Virus record (IMG/VR): IMGVR_UViG_3300025418_000839
Coordinates: 1-64,000 of that record
Origin: a virus
DNA length: 64,000 nucleotides
Strand: one strand, 5' to 3'
Shown here: positions 23,824 through 32,549 of the stretch, one piece after another
How the letters are laid out: every line of letters starts with the position of its first letter
Numbering within the stretch: the first letter of the stretch is position 1
The notes under the pieces: generated by a model
Seen by the model: only the letters and a program-made list of their open reading frames with translations
Databases searched by the model: none
What the model was told of the DNA's origin: nothing
Translations under genes and position numbers: made by a program

Positions 23824-24660
23824 TTAATCGTCTGAAGCGTTAGCACCACACTTAGCACGTTTAGCGTTAGTTAGTGCACCAAAGTCTACTTTCCATTCTT
23901 GTCCTGGCTGTAGCTCTTTAGCACCTGCTGGAATAGCAAATTTCACACCAGCTTGTTGTTCAATCTGTGCAATTGGCATACGGAACTTAGTCAAATCATT
24001 ACCCAAGTTAGGATATGGAGCAACGTGTGGGAACATCCAACCAGCGGCTTCGCCAGTTTGATTGTTAACTACAATCTTGTAGAAAGCGTGTGGAACAACT
24101 ACACCCTTACCAATTGTTTTGTCTTGTTGATTGTAGATACCACCAGCAACTACCCAGTATGATTGGTTACGCTGTACTGCCCAACCACGTACTGAAGTTT
24201 CTAATAGTTTCCAAATACCACGATTTAAACTACCTGCTTGTGGACTCATGTTAGTCATTAAGAATGACTCATACTCTACTTGTGGGTCCCAAGATAAGTC
24301 ACCGTCTGGTGCCATGTGGCCCTTGTCGTAGCCTGTGCCAGCATAGTCAGCTGGAACAGCACCGTTAGGTACAAATTGGTTTGGAGCAAATGCGTTGGTA
24401 CGTGCTACACAACCTAGGGCGTTTTGTGGTAGTAGTTCATACATAACAAAACGTGGTAATTTTGCTGGAGCATCATAACCTACTAGATATGCTTGCTGGC
24501 AAATTGGTTGTACTGCGCCCTGCACTTGTGGGAAGCCATACGGGGCATGTGCCTTACATTGGTCTACTGGAAATGGTGCTCGTTGTGTCCAAGCATTGGC
24601 TGAGGTTGTTACTGTTAAGCCCGCAAATGCTAAGGCTAGAATTGCTAATAATCTTTTCAT
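23824..24660 (-). CDS. secreted DNA/RNA non-specific endonuclease
   Basis: 278 aa from the ATG at 24660 (SD AAGGAG); the frame extends upstream but lacks support. Signal peptide MKRLLAILALAFAGLTV…SANA. The nuclease motif is YDKGHMAPDGD (His115; DKGH instead of the usual DRGH) with downstream TNMSPQAGSLNRGIWKLLE supplying the metal-binding Asn. It should act in the periplasm or outside the cell, for example on incoming phage or environmental DNA. The translation start is under a hairpin (24671-24698). Confidence 0.9.
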   Translation of the reverse strand: MKRLLAILALAFAGLTVTTSANAWTQRAPFPVDQCKAHAPYGFPQVQGAVQPICQQAYLVGYDAPAKLPRFVMYELLPQNALGCVARTNAFAPNQFVPNGAVPADYAGTGYDKGHMAPDGDLSWDPQVEYESFLMTNMSPQAGSLNRGIWKLLETSVRGWAVQRNQSYWVVAGGIYNQQDKTIGKGVVVPHAFYKIVVNNQTGEAAGWMFPHVAPYPNLGNDLTKFRMPIAQIEQQAGVKFAIPAGAKELQPGQEWKVDFGALTNAKRAKCGANASDD

Positions 24661-24670
24661 GGTTGAAAAT

Positions 24671-24698
24671 CTCCTTGTATAATATTTAGTACAAGGAG
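24671..24698 (-). promoter_or_regulatory. RBS-sequestering hairpin with possible late promoter in the loop
   Basis: Minus strand: CTCCTTGTA-ctaaatatta-TACAAGGAG, 10 nt before the nuclease ATG. The 3' arm is the SD, so transcripts from upstream are masked. The loop side holds ACTAAATA, six of eight matches to the T4 late consensus; initiation there would give an unmasked RBS, as known for T4 genes e and soc. Confidence 0.65.
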
Positions 24699-24704
24699 TT
24701 GGTA

Positions 24705-25259
24705 TTAGCCGTAAATTTCTCGATACAACCAAGTACTGTTTTGTAGGAATGTGTGGAACACGTTGCGCTGACGTATACCCACTTCTTTGGTAACAGTCAT
24801 CCACGTTGGCGGATCCAATTTGATCTGTACTTCTGCGTCGTCGTAGGCATTACGGGGTTTTAACCCATGTTTACGACATAGATGCTGTATAGGCTTGTTC
24901 CAGCCTAGGCAATGCATAAACAACTCTCGATAACCTCGATTCTGTGCCCAGACCAGGGCTTCTTCAAGCATTATACTAGCAATACCTTCACCACGACGTT
25001 CGGGGTGAACAATAAGTCCAAATTCTACAGTAGTGCCATCTACAGCAATATGTAGTGTGCCTGCCCAAGAATCTCCATCTCGAGCTACTAGGATCCAGTG
25101 ATCATCGGGAAATGAGTTTATACGATCCATTAAATGATCGATTACGTGGTCATTGCCGGCTACACCAAAATACAGCTCACGTGTTTCTGCATCTTGGCTT
25201 TTTAACCAATCGCTGTATTCATTGAATCGGCGGAAGGATAAAAATTCTGTGACTATCAT
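24705..25259 (-). CDS. GNAT-family N-acetyltransferase
   Basis: 184 aa single-domain GNAT. The acetyl-CoA loop is RRGEGIA (88-94), preceded by EFGLIVHPE and followed by an NRGYRELFMHCLGWN strand. Substrate unknown. The first residues MIVTEFLSF look like a T4-type capsid-targeting peptide. It follows three overlapping micro-ORFs. Confidence 0.85.
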   Translation of the reverse strand: MIVTEFLSFRRFNEYSDWLKSQDAETRELYFGVAGNDHVIDHLMDRINSFPDDHWILVARDGDSWAGTLHIAVDGTTVEFGLIVHPERRGEGIASIMLEEALVWAQNRGYRELFMHCLGWNKPIQHLCRKHGLKPRNAYDDAEVQIKLDPPTWMTVTKEVGIRQRNVFHTFLQNSTWLYREIYG

Positions 25260-25260
25260 T

Positions 25261-25353
25261 TTAATACCAGTGGCCGTCTACCATACGTGCTTTTACTGTG
25301 GCTTGACGTGCTTCAACCCAAGCAGCATAAAGTTCTTGAAAAAAACGACGCAT
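25261..25353 (-). CDS. 30-aa micropeptide
   Basis: MRRFFQELYAAWVEARQATV…, amphipathic basic helix. Strong SD GGGAGGT; overlaps the 29-aa ORF by TAATG. Unknown function. Confidence 0.6.
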   Translation of the reverse strand: MRRFFQELYAAWVEARQATVKARMVDGHWY

Positions 25354-25442
25354 TATAGACCTCCCATGTATGAGTCATGGCGGCAAGTTTTACCGGCGTA
25401 TTTGTTTAAAAAATTAAAGATTTTTGAAATTAGTAATAGCAT
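25353..25442 (-). CDS. 29-aa micropeptide
   Basis: MLLLISKIFNFLNKYAGKTC… short hydrophobic start and Cys/His-containing tail. TAATG overlaps with both neighbours and a GGGAGA SD support translation, although its size keeps this tentative. Confidence 0.45.
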   Translation of the reverse strand: MLLLISKIFNFLNKYAGKTCRHDSYMGGL

Positions 25443-25606
25443 TATAATGTTCTCCCGCAGATTCCGCGATTAATGTACTGTTGTGTGAGACGTTCTACAT
25501 CAGCTACTGACTGTGGCCCTTTGCTTGCAATATAAGCATCTAGGCCGCGGCTAACGCTGTCTGTAAGACTAAAAAACTGGGTAAGTTTTTCTAATAGTTT
25601 TGTCAT
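25442..25606 (-). CDS. 54-aa conserved small protein
   Basis: MTKLLEKLTQFFSLTDSVSR… with ASKGPQSVADVERLTQQY. Start at 25606 chosen for AAGGAG upstream. Resembles small bacterial/phage proteins in which a short amphipathic N-terminus is followed by IASK-P-S-ADVE. First gene of a micro-ORF operon. Confidence 0.7.
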   Translation of the reverse strand: MTKLLEKLTQFFSLTDSVSRGLDAYIASKGPQSVADVERLTQQYINRGICGRTL

Positions 25607-25653
25607 TGTGTGACTCCTTTTTGATATAATCATTAGTAGTAGTACTATCAGTG

Positions 25654-25682
25654 ATTATACTGATATTTATCACGCAATGCAA
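25654..25682 (-). promoter_or_regulatory. sigma70-type promoter overlapping a late-type element
   Basis: Minus strand: TTGCAT (25682-25677), 17 nt, TATAAT (25659-25654). The spacer also contains GATAAATA (25670-25663). Confidence 0.6.
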
Positions 25683-25702
25683 CAAATTATATTAAAGTTT
25701 TA

Positions 25703-25957
25703 TTACGATTTTGCCGGAATCAGTAACCAGCCTTGTCCGGAATGAGTGTGGTACCAAGAATAAAATGGTGCAGGTATAGTTAAGATGCCATCTTGAGCAA
25801 GATAGTGATATTTTGGTAATATTTCGTAGCCGTTGATGGTTACTGTTTGGTTGACGTCTAAGACAATAGTATCATATAAATTATAGAGTGTTTCTACACC
25901 ATTTACTGATACTGCTAATTGTGCCTTAGTAGCCAGCAGATCTGAGAAGTTCTTCAT
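25703..25957 (-). CDS. small hypothetical, beta-rich
   Basis: 84 aa; WYHTHSGQGWLLIP at the C-terminus resembles small phage proteins of unknown role. Overlaps the downstream part of the radical SAM gene by 32 bp. Confidence 0.65.
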   Translation of the reverse strand: MKNFSDLLATKAQLAVSVNGVETLYNLYDTIVLDVNQTVTINGYEILPKYHYLAQDGILTIPAPFYSWYHTHSGQGWLLIPAKS

Positions 25958-27200
25958 ATTCGGGCAAGTACCTTAGTATACTGTTATTCCTACTGGATTC
26001 TAACAATTTGATATAGTTAACCAAATCAGGTAATCGTTCCGATTCATCTGGTTGATTTTGTAAGTAATCTACGTAACTGCGAGCATCTTGTATAATTTGT
26101 TGTTGAGCAAATGCAGGGTGTCTGGTGTTTATGATCTGTTCTGTTGGTGTATGTTCATATCTATTAATCCAATCAGATAATCTAGCAATCACTTGAGATC
26201 TGACTGACATGGGCAACACGCTGGGTCGCATGAACGCAGGATCGTTTAAGAAATTACAACTTTCAACTGATATATTTCGTTGATAAGCATACTCATAAAC
26301 TGTGGCAAGGTGCCACATGGTAAAGATAGTGGGCGTTGTTCTTAATTGTACTAACCAATTGGAATTTTTAGCAACGTCTAACCACTGTTCCATAATCTCC
26401 AGAGTTTGATCAATGTTGCTACCATACCTAACATAGTCATTTAGGGGATGAATGCATTCAACACTTAACCCAAGATTTACCTGTTCAAACTGTGTGAGTA
26501 AGTCAACTACCGTTTGATCCCATACTGTGAGATTGGTTGTAAATCCCACAGTAATTTTTTTATGTAGATTTTCTTCTACCAAAGTTTCTAGTATGCGTTT
26601 AAATGCTGGAGTAATTAGTGTTTCACCGCCAATGAAATGCAAGTACTTAGTGGTCTTACTTTCTCTTAGAGAATCTAAAAAGAAATTAAATTTTATAGGA
26701 TTCTCGCACCAACTGGCCTGTGGCACTTCATTAATTATTCCTATGCGTTTAAATTCGTTGGCAAGTCTACTGCTACTGTTAGGTTCACAAAAAATACAAG
26801 CACTATTACAAAAATTACCTAGATCAATTTGCCAGTCTTGTGGAGTTAGTGTAGTTTCTGTTTTTTTAAATTCTTCTAGCCAAGGACTACTTAACATGGT
26901 ATTTGTAAAGTCATCTAAACGAATTCCTGTTTTAAGTAGTTGCCGTTGTCGTCCACTTACCTTGCCACGTGCTTCCATTTGATGACATTCTCTGCAAGTG
27001 TCCAATAATTCACCATTGAGTAAACTTTGTCGTATGGATGACATACCCTGCTGAAAAAAGTGTAGTGGTGTTTGCTCCTGTATATCGGGCAAGTTATTCC
27101 GGTCTTGCTTTGTGGCCCAACGACAATATTCGTAATGCCCAGAGTTATTGATCCGCATATGGAACCAAGGACTCGAACAAAATCGATCTTTAAATGTCAT
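25926..27200 (-). CDS. twitch-type radical SAM protein
   Basis: 424 aa. The cluster motif CNSACIFC follows LGNFCN near residue 130 and is preceded by an N-terminal Cys region (FCSSPWFHM…CRECHQM) typical of twitch-domain radical SAM proteins. HFIGGE corresponds to the GGE SAM-binding motif. Reaction unknown. It overlaps clpP by 4 bp; a related enzyme lies on the other side of clpP. Confidence 0.85.
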   Translation of the reverse strand: MTFKDRFCSSPWFHMRINNSGHYEYCRWATKQDRNNLPDIQEQTPLHFFQQGMSSIRQSLLNGELLDTCRECHQMEARGKVSGRQRQLLKTGIRLDDFTNTMLSSPWLEEFKKTETTLTPQDWQIDLGNFCNSACIFCEPNSSSRLANEFKRIGIINEVPQASWCENPIKFNFFLDSLRESKTTKYLHFIGGETLITPAFKRILETLVEENLHKKITVGFTTNLTVWDQTVVDLLTQFEQVNLGLSVECIHPLNDYVRYGSNIDQTLEIMEQWLDVAKNSNWLVQLRTTPTIFTMWHLATVYEYAYQRNISVESCNFLNDPAFMRPSVLPMSVRSQVIARLSDWINRYEHTPTEQIINTRHPAFAQQQIIQDARSYVDYLQNQPDESERLPDLVNYIKLLESSRNNSILRYLPEYEELLRSAGY

Positions 27201-27787
27201 CGTTTGGTAATGATCTCATCAATGAGTCCATAGGCCAATGCTTCTTCAGCACTCATAAAGAAATCACGTTCCATGTCTGCCTCAAACTCGTCGTAGGTTT
27301 TGCCTGCAGAGTTGTGTTTGACGTAAATCTCTGTTAGGTAGCGTTTCATCTTCAAGATTTCTTGCGCTTGAATTTGAATGTCTGTAGCTTGTCCACGTGC
27401 TCCGCCCGATGGTTGATGAATCATATGACGTGCATGCGGTAACATTAGTCGCTTGCCTGCAGCTCCAGCTGTGCTAAGAAGACTTCCCATAGAGCAGGCC
27501 TGACCCATAACAATGGTACTAACATCGGGTTTGATAAACTGCATTGTATCGTAGATAGCCATGCCCGCTGTAACTGAACCGCCGGGACTATTAATGTAGA
27601 ATAGTATGTCTGCATCAGGATTTTCGCTTTCTAAGAATAATAACTGTGCTACCAACAAACTGGCAGAGTGTTCATTGACATCGGTATCTAACATGACAAT
27701 ACGGTCCTTGAGTAGTCGACTGTAAATGTCATAAGCACGTTCGCCATTGGCTGTTTTTTCTAATACTGTTGGTACAAAGTTTGGCAT
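27197..27787 (-). CDS. clpP: ATP-dependent Clp protease proteolytic subunit
   Basis: 196 aa, full-length ClpP. Catalytic triad: Ser99 (GQACSMGS), His124 (HMIHQPSGG) and Asp175 (MERDFFMSA); INSPGGSV forms the oxyanion strand. It forms tetradecameric chambers with host ClpA/ClpX. A phage ClpP could alter turnover of host or tmRNA-tagged proteins. Flanked and overlapped by two radical SAM genes. Confidence 0.97.
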   Translation of the reverse strand: MPNFVPTVLEKTANGERAYDIYSRLLKDRIVMLDTDVNEHSASLLVAQLLFLESENPDADILFYINSPGGSVTAGMAIYDTMQFIKPDVSTIVMGQACSMGSLLSTAGAAGKRLMLPHARHMIHQPSGGARGQATDIQIQAQEILKMKRYLTEIYVKHNSAGKTYDEFEADMERDFFMSAEEALAYGLIDEIITKR

Positions 27788-28896
27788 TTTTCACCTAATA
27801 GTTGATATAATTCTGTAAATGTTTTGGCAAAGTTTTGTGATCTTTGCTTGTCTAATATTGTAACATATTTTATTGTAGTGTCAAGTAAGTGACTGTCATC
27901 TCTTGCCCACATGGCCTGTACAATAGGTTCCAATTGTTTGTGTGTTTCAAATTTTTGTTCAATTGCCTTTTTAGTATCGGTTGGTAAAACTGTAATATTG
28001 TAGTAATCGGGGCGACTTACTAGACCCATATATGGTTCTGGTAAATTATTTTTGGCGCACCAATCTAAAAACTCGGGTAAGTAATAAACAGTGAACACGC
28101 TAACGCTATGACTAATACTTAATTGTATATTTGTGTTTTTTTCACGTAACTCTAAATACTTTTTAGTATTCATCAATACTGTCGACCATTCTGCTGGCCA
28201 ACGATTATATTCAAACTGTTCTCCAAAACCGTCCAAACTAAGTTGTATATCAATCTTTTTAAACTTCTCCCATGTACTTAAGATTGTGCTGCTGGGAAAT
28301 TTAGTACCATTTGTTATATAGTGTAAGCTGATATTTTCAGGGAAATAATTTGACAATTCCGTTAAGAATTTACTATGAAGTTCTTGATCGGCGTAGAATG
28401 GTTCGCCACCAGGAAACTCTACATGTTTGATTGTTTTTATTCTGTCAACCAGATCTTTTAAAAATTTAGGGTCTTGATAAAATTTACTGTGCTGATTAAT
28501 CACAATGTCGGGAAAATGATGTTTAAGTTTACGTTCTTCAACTGCCCAGCGACTACTTGAATAGCTATTACAAATTCTACAGGCAAGATTACAAGTGTTA
28601 CCAAAAGGTATACTTAATACCTTAATACCATCAAAATTTGGTATTTGATCTTCAAAAGTGTATTTGTTGTCTAGAGTGCGTTTACTAGGTAGACCAGCAT
28701 CTTCGTCGCGCCAGCACCTAATGCACCCAGCAGGTTTCTTGCCGGCTTTAAATTCGGCTTTTAGCTCAGCCAACTCTGTACTATTTTCGTAATCATGTAG
28801 ATTAGTAGCAATACTAGTTGAGTATTTACAACAGGGTTTAAATTCACCCTGGGGGCTAATATCCAATCCTACCCAAGGATGGTAACACATTTTCAT
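27760..28896 (-). CDS. twitch-type radical SAM protein
   Basis: 378 aa. CNLACRIC (after FGNT, near residue 104) binds the 4Fe-4S cluster; FPGGEPF is the GGE motif; the N-terminal [16 protein letters not shown] and CIRCWRDE form an additional Cys region. Related to 25926-27200 but clearly divergent. Its 3' end overlaps clpP by 28 bp. The ATG is six bases after a TATAAT box, hence possibly leaderless. Confidence 0.85.
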   Translation of the reverse strand: MKMCYHPWVGLDISPQGEFKPCCKYSTSIATNLHDYENSTELAELKAEFKAGKKPAGCIRCWRDEDAGLPSKRTLDNKYTFEDQIPNFDGIKVLSIPFGNTCNLACRICNSYSSSRWAVEERKLKHHFPDIVINQHSKFYQDPKFLKDLVDRIKTIKHVEFPGGEPFYADQELHSKFLTELSNYFPENISLHYITNGTKFPSSTILSTWEKFKKIDIQLSLDGFGEQFEYNRWPAEWSTVLMNTKKYLELREKNTNIQLSISHSVSVFTVYYLPEFLDWCAKNNLPEPYMGLVSRPDYYNITVLPTDTKKAIEQKFETHKQLEPIVQAMWARDDSHLLDTTIKYVTILDKQRSQNFAKTFTELYQLLGEKCQTLYQQY

Positions 28897-28902
28897 TTAG
28901 TT

Positions 28903-28931
28903 ATTATAACAGGAAAGTTAAGATTAGTCTA
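28903..28931 (-). promoter_or_regulatory. putative promoter giving a leaderless start
   Basis: Minus strand: TAGACT (28931-28926), 17 nt, TATAAT (28908-28903), then AACTAA and the ATG at 28896. The -35 is only partly consensus. Confidence 0.5.
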
Positions 28932-29417
28932 GCACTTGTACCAGTTTTGATGTTTGAGCCAACGCTTCATACCATACGCTGTTTTTAAACGAAGACCATA
29001 ATGGGCGAAACGGTCACGGAATTGGAAAAAATCTGGACCATGTGCACCACTTAACTTTACATAGTCGCCATTGTACTCTTCGAAACGTATGATATCCCAC
29101 TGATATTGATGTACCATTTCATGTGCCAGAGTTTGTACAAACCACTGCGGGCAAAACCATTTATCCATTAGTCTAATAGTACACCAACTGCCGGTATCTT
29201 GTAATTCATCTTCCCATTGGCAGTAGCCCCAAGTTTTACGACGTGTGCCCTGCTCAATCACAGGCTTGCGTAAGCGGTTATCAAATAGATAGCGATTGCA
29301 GATATTATATACGTAGTTAATGTCTTTGTACGTAGGACGGAACTGTAGCCTACGTTGATAAGTAAGACTTGGAAGTTCAGCTTCCATAATTGCCCGAATT
29401 GGATTTGGTCTTGCCAT
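28929..29417 (-). CDS. SprT-like zinc metalloprotease
   Basis: 162 aa. HEMVHQYQ (His99, Glu100, His103) with the third ligand His126 in GAHGPDF. SprT/SPRTN-family proteins cleave DNA-protein crosslinks; the basic C-terminus fits DNA binding. Expressed from a T4-type late promoter buried in a hairpin (29424-29461). Confidence 0.85.
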   Translation of the reverse strand: MARPNPIRAIMEAELPSLTYQRRLQFRPTYKDINYVYNICNRYLFDNRLRKPVIEQGTRRKTWGYCQWEDELQDTGSWCTIRLMDKWFCPQWFVQTLAHEMVHQYQWDIIRFEEYNGDYVKLSGAHGPDFFQFRDRFAHYGLRLKTAYGMKRWLKHQNWYKC

Positions 29418-29423
29418 GAAAAA

Positions 29424-29461
29424 GCCCTCGCTAAGGTATTTATATCATACCCCGCGAGAGC
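29424..29461 (-). promoter_or_regulatory. hairpin with exact late promoter TATAAATA in its loop
   Basis: 8-bp stem, GCTCTCGC/GCGAGGGC on the minus strand, loop 29453-29432 containing TATAAATA (29444-29437). The 3' arm includes GAGGG, the SD of the SprT gene, and is followed by TTTTT. Early readthrough RNA would terminate or be masked; late RNA would start inside and be free. Confidence 0.65.
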
Positions 29462-29497
29462 TATATTACTACTTTATTACGGAATTAACTGGGTAGT

Positions 29498-30229
29498 TTA
29501 TTCTACGCTAGTTTGACCTACCACAGCACCAGGTTTTTTGAGTGCAGCAGCACGACGAGCTTTGTACTCGTCGTTTTCAACCGGCATCAAATTCAACGTA
29601 CCACTGGTACCGTCGGGTTTGACCACACTAATTTCATCACCCTTTTTTGCGTTTGTGGGAGTTGGATCAGTATCGTTAGTCACAGGTTTGTTGCCAGTAA
29701 TTTCATCTAACTCTTTAAATGCTTCTTTGGCTGAACGTTTAGCGTCTTGTTGACTATGAGCAGTCTTGCTTAGAGCCACTAGCACATAGGTACGGATACG
29801 TGTTCCTTCAGCAATATGCTTCATCTCCACAGTTTCTACACCAGAGATATCAATGTCTGGGCAGATGTTACGGATTGCCATTTCACTTTGTTCTACAGTA
29901 CTGGTGCCATTATCTTGTGTAAAGACCTTGGTCTGACTGCGAACCTTACCGCCCGCGGCTGTACAAATCTTAGCATAAGCAATAGATTTAGCCTTCATAT
30001 CTGCTAAAGCAAAGTCTCCGGAAGTAGCGGTACCATTTTCAAATACCATACCATCAACCTTGGGCAACTTAAACATCCACTCAGGTGCCTGATTAATGGC
30101 CGTTTGCATACTAGCAGATTGCTGAGCAAATTGTTGTTGAGCTTGATTGGAATAACTCGATTGAATCGAATTAGTACCACAGGCACTCAATAAACCTGCT
30201 ACACCAACTACAGTCATTAAACGCTTCAT
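29498..30229 (-). CDS. LPP20-like outer-membrane lipoprotein
   Basis: 243 aa. Lipobox LLSACG (Cys17) after a short signal peptide. PEWMFKLPKVDG and alternating A-A-I helix segments (DMKAKSIAYAKICTAAGG) resemble the LPP20 lipoprotein family. The C-terminal third is Lys/Pro-rich and probably disordered. It may modify the host surface or help in lysis. Own promoter at 30264-30292. Confidence 0.75.
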   Translation of the reverse strand: MKRLMTVVGVAGLLSACGTNSIQSSYSNQAQQQFAQQSASMQTAINQAPEWMFKLPKVDGMVFENGTATSGDFALADMKAKSIAYAKICTAAGGKVRSQTKVFTQDNGTSTVEQSEMAIRNICPDIDISGVETVEMKHIAEGTRIRTYVLVALSKTAHSQQDAKRSAKEAFKELDEITGNKPVTNDTDPTPTNAKKGDEISVVKPDGTSGTLNLMPVENDEYKARRAAALKKPGAVVGQTSVE

Positions 30230-30263
30230 TTTTACTACTCCTTGGTTAAATTACTACTATAAC

Positions 30264-30292
30264 AGTATAACATATTGGCTAATATTTGTCAA
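30264..30292 (-). promoter_or_regulatory. sigma70-type promoter
   Basis: Minus strand: TTGACA (30292-30287), 17 nt, TATACT (30269-30264), upstream of the lipoprotein gene and overlapping the end of the gene before it. Confidence 0.75.
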
Positions 30293-30848
30293 TCACTCGC
30301 CATTTGGATTTTGGTGTGGTATCAATCCTGCAAATCACACCCTGGTACAACCATAAATTAGTATTCTTTGCGTCCTTTTCCACAAACATACGACATTGAG
30401 TACGCTTATACCAAAAGTCTTTCCGTTCGCTAGGAATGGTGTGCATGTCCACTTCACTTTGATAAATGACGTCACCAATCTTCACAGGATGCACTTGAAT
30501 GTCTGGTAAATCACTACAAACCATTTGGCTATCGGCTTTGATAGTCTGAGGTTTCACTTCTAATAGTGCGTGACCTCGATCAACTTCTACAGCTAGGGCA
30601 CAGGCTCTAGCTTCGGTTCCAGCACGACCAATACCTTCTAAAGTTTGCCAACTGTTATCAACCTGAACACGATAACGAGCTGAACACACATATCCTTTAT
30701 CATCAGGAGTAACCAACTGTTCTATGTCGACTGGCTGAGTTTGAATTGTTTGCCTAGACATTGTAGTACTTGAACGCATATAACATTCAGCCTGAACATT
30801 GCTGTAAATACTCAGGCCTATTAGTGTTAATACTGTAGTCAATTTCAT
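30279..30848 (-). CDS. secreted Cys-containing protein
   Basis: 189 aa with signal peptide MKLTTVLTLIGLSIYSNVQA and six Cys in the mature part (CYMRS, YVCSARY, ACALAV, MVCSDL, QCRMF, VICRID), suggesting periplasmic disulfides. ATGA-coupled to the preceding small lipoprotein. Function unknown. Confidence 0.7.
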   Translation of the reverse strand: MKLTTVLTLIGLSIYSNVQAECYMRSSTTMSRQTIQTQPVDIEQLVTPDDKGYVCSARYRVQVDNSWQTLEGIGRAGTEARACALAVEVDRGHALLEVKPQTIKADSQMVCSDLPDIQVHPVKIGDVIYQSEVDMHTIPSERKDFWYKRTQCRMFVEKDAKNTNLWLYQGVICRIDTTPKSKWRVIDKY

Positions 30849-31144
30849 TTGTATCTATTGGGATTATTGCACCCAATCCTTAGACTCCAAATTACTACTT
30901 TGGCTCGACTGTTATACCGACGATCTTCGTCAGTGGCTAAATCTTCAGGATTTTTTCCAAGAAATCCTTTGAGTTGCAGTTGCCTATACATTTCGTTAAT
31001 CAGGGCGTCTGGATTTTGGCAGTCACGGCTGTCAACTACTTTAATGCGTTCTACTTCTTGATAACTCATTGGTTGAGCTTGGCGTGGTACTGTAGAAGCA
31101 CACCCCGCCAAGCTGGCCGCAACAAGAACAGCAAGTAGTTTCAT
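30845..31144 (-). CDS. small lipoprotein
   Basis: 99 aa from the ATG at 31144 (ATGA overlap with the upstream stop). Lipobox SLAGCAS, then a charged helical domain. A possible spanin-type outer-membrane lipoprotein, given the SleB-like endolysin just upstream, but it lacks a clear Pro-rich or coiled-coil o-spanin character. Confidence 0.65.
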   Translation of the reverse strand: MKLLAVLVAASLAGCASTVPRQAQPMSYQEVERIKVVDSRDCQNPDALINEMYRQLQLKGFLGKNPEDLATDEDRRYNSRAKVVIWSLRIGCNNPNRYK

Positions 31145-31500
31145 TGTGCTCGGGCTAGACGTTGGGCACGATGGCGATCCCAACTTTCATTGAGTCTAGT
31201 AGACAATCCCATGTCATGTAGTTTGTCAGACAATATCTGTTCAATTCCGATAGTTGTTACTGGCTCTTCAGACCGCTCACAAAAATCGTAATTAATAGAC
31301 CAGCGCGGAATTAAGGTTACTTGTGCATCACCATCATGCAAGATCGGAAGCTGGCGCCATTGGAACATTAGTCTATCAATGTTTTGTTGCCAATAATTTT
31401 TGGACCAAGCATTTTTAGAACGTGCTAGTGCATCACGAGCCGCATCTAAACGCTGACCCAATACTTCCATTTCTTCACCAAAAAAACGATAGTTCTTCAT
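31141..31500 (-). CDS. hypothetical protein
   Basis: 119 aa, helical N-terminus (GEEMEVLGQRLDAARDALAR) and Trp-rich centre. First gene after the promoter at 31524-31552; SD AAGGAG. Co-transcribed with two exported proteins. No family recognised. Confidence 0.65.
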   Translation of the reverse strand: MKNYRFFGEEMEVLGQRLDAARDALARSKNAWSKNYWQQNIDRLMFQWRQLPILHDGDAQVTLIPRWSINYDFCERSEEPVTTIGIEQILSDKLHDMGLSTRLNESWDRHRAQRLARAQ

Positions 31501-31523
31501 AGTAACTCCTTAAACAAAAATAT

Positions 31524-31552
31524 ATTATACATTAAATCGAATTTAGGGTCAA
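31524..31552 (-). promoter_or_regulatory. sigma70-type promoter
   Basis: Minus strand: TTGACC (31552-31547), 17 nt, TATAAT (31529-31524), in the 3' end of the endolysin gene. Confidence 0.8.
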
Positions 31553-32068
31553 CGTGCTACCACGTGCTTGATCGTAAAATACATGGTTACCAATTTGACC
31601 TACTGCTCGGCGGGGATCTACCCATTTTGGATCTTTGATATAGACTGCGTGATAAAACAAACTCTTAGTCAACCCACGTACACGATGTCCTGCCAATACC
31701 TTACGAGCAACATCTTCTGATTCAGCCCACAACCGACTATCTGGGCGTGGTAATTTTTTGGCCAAGGTCCACGAAAATTGTTTCTTGGCATATACCACCT
31801 TGCAAATTGAATTCCCCCAATACCCTGTCTTGAGTCGGTTAATGGTTACATGAGCCACGGCAAACTTTCCCACTTTGGATTCTACGCCAGCCTCATAATA
31901 AATGTTTCGAGTTAGGCAATCCAAATCATTTTTGGTGTATTTAATATGTTCTTTGACCTGTATAACATCATCTAGCTTTTCCTCGATCATGTCCATACGA
32001 AGCTCTTGACGTATCAAAAGCATACCTAATAAACTACAAGCAATAATCGCTAGCGTACGATTTGACAT
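31532..32068 (-). CDS. SleB-like cell-wall hydrolase (endolysin)
   Basis: 178 aa. Hydrolase_2/SleB signature: CLTRNIYYEAGVES with catalytic Glu59, FAVAHVTINR, SICKVVYAKKQFSW and LFYHA. A hydrophobic N-terminal segment (TLAIIACSLLGMLLI) without a cleavage site suggests a signal-anchor type endolysin delivered by Sec. It cuts peptidoglycan, presumably at lysis. Overlaps the upstream acidic gene by one base. Confidence 0.85.
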   Translation of the reverse strand: MSNRTLAIIACSLLGMLLIRQELRMDMIEEKLDDVIQVKEHIKYTKNDLDCLTRNIYYEAGVESKVGKFAVAHVTINRLKTGYWGNSICKVVYAKKQFSWTLAKKLPRPDSRLWAESEDVARKVLAGHRVRGLTKSLFYHAVYIKDPKWVDPRRAVGQIGNHVFYDQARGSTLTLNSI

Positions 32069-32304
32069 TATCTATCCTGATCATAATCATGGTCGGCTTC
32101 GTCATCGAACTTGTCAAAAGCCAATTGGTTGATCATTTCACCATTCTCATCACCAAGCTGTTCGAGCTCTTCGTCTGACAACGGTGTTCCATCTTCATAT
32201 TCAGCATAGCTAAAAAACGCATCACAGAAGTCTGGGTAGTCACTACCATCTACCCCATCAACTTCAGCATTCTTTACAGTACGGCCATTTAATTGCATAT
32301 TCAT
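32068..32304 (-). CDS. acidic small protein
   Basis: 78 aa with about one third Asp/Glu; NGRTVKNAEVDGVDGSDYPD then DAFFSYAEYEDG…. The NG--V---VDG-D-PDF-DAF pattern recurs in phage proteins of unknown role. Confidence 0.7.
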   Translation of the reverse strand: MNMQLNGRTVKNAEVDGVDGSDYPDFCDAFFSYAEYEDGTPLSDEELEQLGDENGEMINQLAFDKFDDEADHDYDQDR

Positions 32305-32307
32305 TCC

Positions 32308-32520
32308 TTAGATAAAATCGTAAGCATATTCGCCGGTGTCGCCGATTGGGCTAACAATAACCTTGCCTAACCCAAAAGTCTCAGCTAATCTATGGAATAC
32401 TGTACGAGCTTGCGTTTCGGTAATTGTGCGAACAAACAGAGTGCCATTGAAAAACTCTGTGGTCACAGGCTCGTTAGTAAGAGTTACTTTAACCAATTGA
32501 TCTACTAGTGTTTCAAACAT
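32308..32520 (-). CDS. small hypothetical
   Basis: 70 aa; alpha/beta pattern (TQARTVFHRLAETFGLGKVI) with no assigned motif. First gene after promoter cassette copy 4. Confidence 0.6.
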   Translation of the reverse strand: MFETLVDQLVKVTLTNEPVTTEFFNGTLFVRTITETQARTVFHRLAETFGLGKVIVSPIGDTGEYAYDFI

Positions 32521-32549
32521 ACCAGCTCCTTATTAATCACTATACAAGT

